Shown here: piece after piece, positions 60,101-64,000 of the stretch
Layout: each line of letters starts with the position of its first letter
Position numbering within the stretch: position 1 is the stretch's first letter
Assembly (NCBI GenBank): GCA_001510575.1
Contig: LNGK01000015.1
Span: 456,146 to 520,145 of the forward strand
From: Knoxdaviesia capensis
Lineage: Eukaryota > Ascomycota > Sordariomycetes > Microascales > Gondwanamycetaceae
Length of the DNA: 64,000 nt
Reading direction: 5' to 3'
Made by a program: the position numbers and the translations under genes
Notes under the pieces: generated by a model
Told to the model about the DNA's origin: nothing
The model's database searches: none
What the model saw: only the letters and a program-made list of their open reading frames with translations

Positions 60101-60419
60101 GTAAAATAAATAGTAGAAATAGCTAGTATAGCTAAACATACGGGCTTATCCTAGTAAACTAGCGAGTAGAAATAGCTAGTCTACGTAAACATACGGGCTC
60201 GTTCGAGTAAACTAGCCCGTATAAATACCTAATATAGCTAAATATACTATCTTATTTACTTACTTAGTAGTATTAGCCCGTAGTACTAGTAGCTAGTATC
60301 TCTAAATATACTAGCTTATTCCGGCGAACTAGTAGTAGAAACCTAGTATAGCTAAATATACTACCTACTTCGCTTAGATAGTATACTAGCTAGTTACTAG
60401 TATTTATAGCTTTTTAGAG

Positions 60420-63400
60420 AGTAGAAATAGTATATAAATAATCGATAAGTTATATATTATAATATTAAAGCTCTATTATTCTATAAAAAAGAATTAATAT
60501 ATTAAGCTTATCCTAATACTAGTATTATACTAACCTTAAGAAATCCTTAACCTAAGTACCGTATCTTCTAATAATTTAAGGGAATATAAAAGCTAGTATC
60601 TTTATAGAACCTTAGATAACTCTTACTAATATCTTAAAGAGAATATAGTCTTTATAATAGCTAGAAGTAAATAAAACTATTCTTAACTTATCTTATATAT
60701 AAGACGACTTAGCTTAAAAAGACTAAGATACTTAGTATCTTCTTACTATACTACGTAGGATACTTATAGGAGACTATACTAAAAATAGGCCGAAAAATTC
60801 TATAGTCTACGGGTACTAAAAAGGATATTCTAGATATCTACCTAGTTTCTAGTAATATATTCGTTAATAGTATTATTAGGATCTACTAGGTAATAGCCGC
60901 TATCGTATCGGATAATACGATATAGATTACGAAGCATACTAAGATAGGCGGGGTAACTATTATAGGATAATAGAGCGTCTAATCGTAGCTATAGCTTATC
61001 CTAGTACTCTATATCCTATACTTTAAGAGTCTAATAATAATAAGTAGCGGCCTATATAAATAACTACTATATTATTAGTATTTTATTATCTTTAGGGGTT
61101 AAAGAGATAAAATCTTAATAAGACCGATTAGTAATTACGCGTATAATTATACTAGGATTATAAATATTATATAGCATCGCCTCTAGATACTCTAGGTATA
61201 TTAGCCTAGTACTACCGTCTATTACCGTACGTATCTACTATCGACGGTATACCTACGACTAGGTATATATAGCTAGACCTACCCTAGGTCCTAGGTCTTC
61301 CCCGCTATATAGAAGAATAGCTATAGCTATCCTATTTATTCTATATATTATCTAAGATAAATACTTACTAAGTAAGTACCTTAGACCGATATATAAGACG
61401 ACCGAAAGGTTAATAACTAAGATACTATCTAGGTATAGTATCGTAGTTATAATAGCTATACTACTAGTCTTAACCTACGTATTAAGAGTAGTAGTATAGC
61501 TAATACTCCCACGTATACCTATAATAGTAGGATACTTCGCTTTCTTAGTAAGCTAGGTTACTAGGACGGCCTAGTAAATAAAGATTAAACCCTACCGACT
61601 ACTAAAGCCCGTTATAACGTTAGATAATAGCCGAAACGCCTCCTTATAAAGCGAGTCCCTATTATAAGAGATTACTATATATACTATAATAGGCTAGGTA
61701 TAAGGGACCCGATATATATTAAACCGATATAAATAGATAGATATTAGGGCTACGAGCTAAGGTAAATCTTTAGGGAGATATACTAATACGATAAGGATTA
61801 CCTAGGTCTTAGCTAAGGTTAAGAAGCGCTTAATTTCCTATATAGGGGTTATATAATCGCCTCTATTAGTATTATAAAATATCCGATCTAGCTATCCCTA
61901 ACTACGTAATCTTTAGACTTAGTACGTAAACTAACTTAATATAAAGTTACTAGTAAGTATAAGAATAACTTACGTTAGCGCGTTATATACCTATATATCC
62001 TAGATACTTATATCTAGTTAATAGCCTAGGAGCTAATTACGGTATCGTTTTAGACGATTAGGATAATTATAGATAATAATAGTATTCTTACTATATAACA
62101 CGTAGCTTAGAATAGCGATAATATACTTAGTATAAACCGAGAATCTAGATATATAGATAATAAACGGATAGCTCTTTATAATTAGGCTAAGAACCTCCTT
62201 TTATAGCCTTAAACGTATAAAGGGATTTATTATTATATTACGAAGAGCCTAAACGGTATTAATATATCCTAAGCGCTTTAGTCGTTTCTATCGGGCTACG
62301 TTTATATCGGCCTAGAAGTTAGGAATAATATTACTAATCCTTCGTTTATTCCGTACGATATCTTTAGGCTATATAACTATAAATACCGTATCTAGCGATT
62401 CTAAACCGAATAGATTATACTACGTAGAGCTAACTATACGAAATTTAGCTTAAATAGGAATAGAAGAAAAAGACGCTAAGGTATAATCCTAGGCGTATCT
62501 TATTCCTCTAACCCGTATTAAATAGCTAGCCTATAAGTTAGCTATTACGTCTCCTACCCCTAGATTAAGCCTATTATCGTTATTTTCTTTATCGTAAGAT
62601 AGATCCTCTAAGATAGCGCGAACCTCTAGCTTAACTTAGCGCGTAATATAATAGTCGTAGAGGTAAATAGTAATATAACGCTAACTTTATACGGAAAAGT
62701 CTTATCGCGTATACGATAGTGAGAAACTCTATAGGTACTATCGTAGGATATCTCTCGCTAAGAGCTTCTACTTAATATACGGGTTTCTATAGGTATCTAG
62801 ATATATAGCCTATATAAACGAGCTTCGCTCTTATAGCCCGTTAGTACTATCTAATAAGTATTAGTAAAACGGTAATACTAGCTATAAGTACTAGACGACT
62901 AGCGACCTAATATACTACGGTAGGAAGCGGTAGACGACCCGGCTATTATACGTTAGATATAAAGCCTTATAATATACCGTTATAAAGGAGACTAACCTAT
63001 TATCGATAAAGATATTTCGTAGGCCCCCCTACTAAGTATTATTCTATCGTAGCCTAAGAATTTCCGGTATTTTAAGTAGTTAGCTACTAGTAATATAAAA
63101 GAGGACTAGTAAGTATTATTATAGTCGATTTATATTAGCCTAGAAAGCCTATATAGTATCGATCTTATACCGGGGGGGGTCTAAGTCTATCTAGCTAGCG
63201 CTATAGGGACTTTTATTTACCTAGTATATAATTATATCTCGTTACGTATCTATCTAGGTATTAGACGTATCCGACTTAAACTAGTATCTAAAGGAAGTAT
63301 TACTATAGTTATTATAGATTAAATCCTAAGGGATAGCTAGTAGCCGGCTACTAGGTAGTAACTCTTATAAAGAAGGGCTAAAGACTAGAGTTTTAGTTAG

Positions 63401-64000
63401 CTAAATAGCCCGATTAATAATACCCTATATTAGAGAGCTAATTAACGTAATAGTAAAAGTAGAAGTACCGTATATAACCTACCTTCCTTTAAAGTAGAGA
63501 ACTAGCTAGGCCGTACTATTAGTAATTATCTATATATTATAACTTAACTAGCTAAGTAACTCGTCTACGGGATATAGGCCTAATATAAACTACGCCCGGC
63601 GTAAGAAACGATCCGTACTTTTACGTATACGCTCGTTAATACCGATAGTATTCTACTTAGCAGTCTCCTAGATACTAAATAGTAGTTTATTAGCTTTAAG
63701 GTTAGCTTACTATTCCGTAATAGCCTCGTATAAGATATATAACTAGATAACTTTTAGTAGTACGGATAGAGCCTAGTATAATAACCCTATTAGTATATAC
63801 GTAAGGGTTATAGCGGGAGTATTACCGTACCGGCGTAGCTCGCTCTAGTATAAGCTACTATCTATCTAAGCGGAAGCTAGAGGCGGTAAGAGAGGCTAAT
63901 AGAATACTCTCTATTTCGCTATACCGTAAAAGATAGTCGAATATAGAGATAAAGAGCTTACTAAGCTTACTACTAAGCGGCCGGTAATAGTATATCGGCT
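60420..64000 (-). pseudogene. RIP-degraded coding region of element copy B (partial)
   Basis: Homologue of the copy A minus-strand reading frame, truncated by the window end. The same protein-like minus-strand segments can be followed, again with TAA/TAG stops. It matches copy A 33,906-37,486 with scattered C/T and G/A changes. Product and family unknown apart from the inference made on copy A. Confidence 0.4.

Larger units (their letters stand above)
56453..64000 (+). mobile_element. Large unclassified repeat element, copy B (runs off the window)
   Basis: Starts GTATAGCACCCATTCTA like copy A and in the same orientation. Its satellite is about 184 bp shorter overall than copy A's. Beyond 60,415 it parallels copy A position by position (offset 26,514) to the last base of the window, with mostly transition differences. 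It lies inside the Gypsy pol fragment, so this copy inserted after the Gypsy element. The segment corresponding to copy A's OrsD-like finger lies beyond the window. Confidence 0.6.

Overview
The window looks like nuclear DNA of a filamentous ascomycete, most probably of the Eurotiales (Aspergillus/Penicillium type). The evidence is short GT-AG introns of 60-130 nt with CTAAC/CTGAC-like branch sites, a Zn2Cys6/fungal_trans regulator, a beta-carbonic anhydrase, a GH51 arabinofuranosidase and a fungal PDX1/PDX2 vitamin B6 pair. There is no operon structure and no sign of bacterial or organellar DNA. The family-level placement is an inference.

The window has two compartments. Positions 1 to about 29,540 are normal gene-bearing chromosome. 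In order it carries: mitochondrial-type HMG-CoA lyase (+), V-ATPase subunit B (+), intracellular alpha-L-arabinofuranosidase (-), a 12-TM sugar transporter (+), pyridoxal-phosphate synthase PDX1 (-), its glutaminase partner PDX2 (+), a small membrane protein with a DUF2470-like N-terminus (+), a beta-carbonic anhydrase (+, with an assembly gap in its intron), a 719-residue Arf-like GTPase fusion (-), a broken VWA-like gene (+), a polyQ membrane-anchored protein (-), a small unknown protein with a long ATG-less upstream reading frame (+), and an 871-residue Zn2Cys6 regulator (-). Two divergent pairs make functional sense: arabinofuranosidase/sugar transporter (pentose release and uptake, with CreA-like motifs between them) and PDX1/PDX2 (the two subunits of PLP synthase).

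From about 29,540 to 64,000 the DNA changes abruptly. It has no long open frames and is TA-rich. Over kilobases it almost lacks the dinucleotides CA and TG while keeping CG, which is the signature of repeat-induced point mutation (RIP) acting on CpA. This block is a nest of dead repeats. Two direct copies of a large unclassified element (from 29,755 and from 56,453) start with the same end, then carry 3.4-3.6 kb of 41/53-bp satellite, then several kb of degraded minus-strand coding sequence; copy A also preserves a mutated OrsD/DUF3505-like zinc finger. Between them lie a 238-241-bp satellite array (38,900-42,115); a complete 5,644-bp Ty1/Copia element with 344-bp LTRs and a 5-bp target duplication (42,395-48,038), inserted inside a terminal-inverted-repeat element that also carries a G-rich minisatellite; a palindromic tandem array (49,320-51,475); a duplicated 0.5-kb block flanking a single N; and the minus-strand integrase/RNase H end of a Ty3/Gypsy element that copy B interrupts.

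The gene models are assembled from splice signals, reading-frame continuity and family motifs read by eye. No alignment or database search was possible, so the repeat identities rest on motif recognition through heavy mutation.
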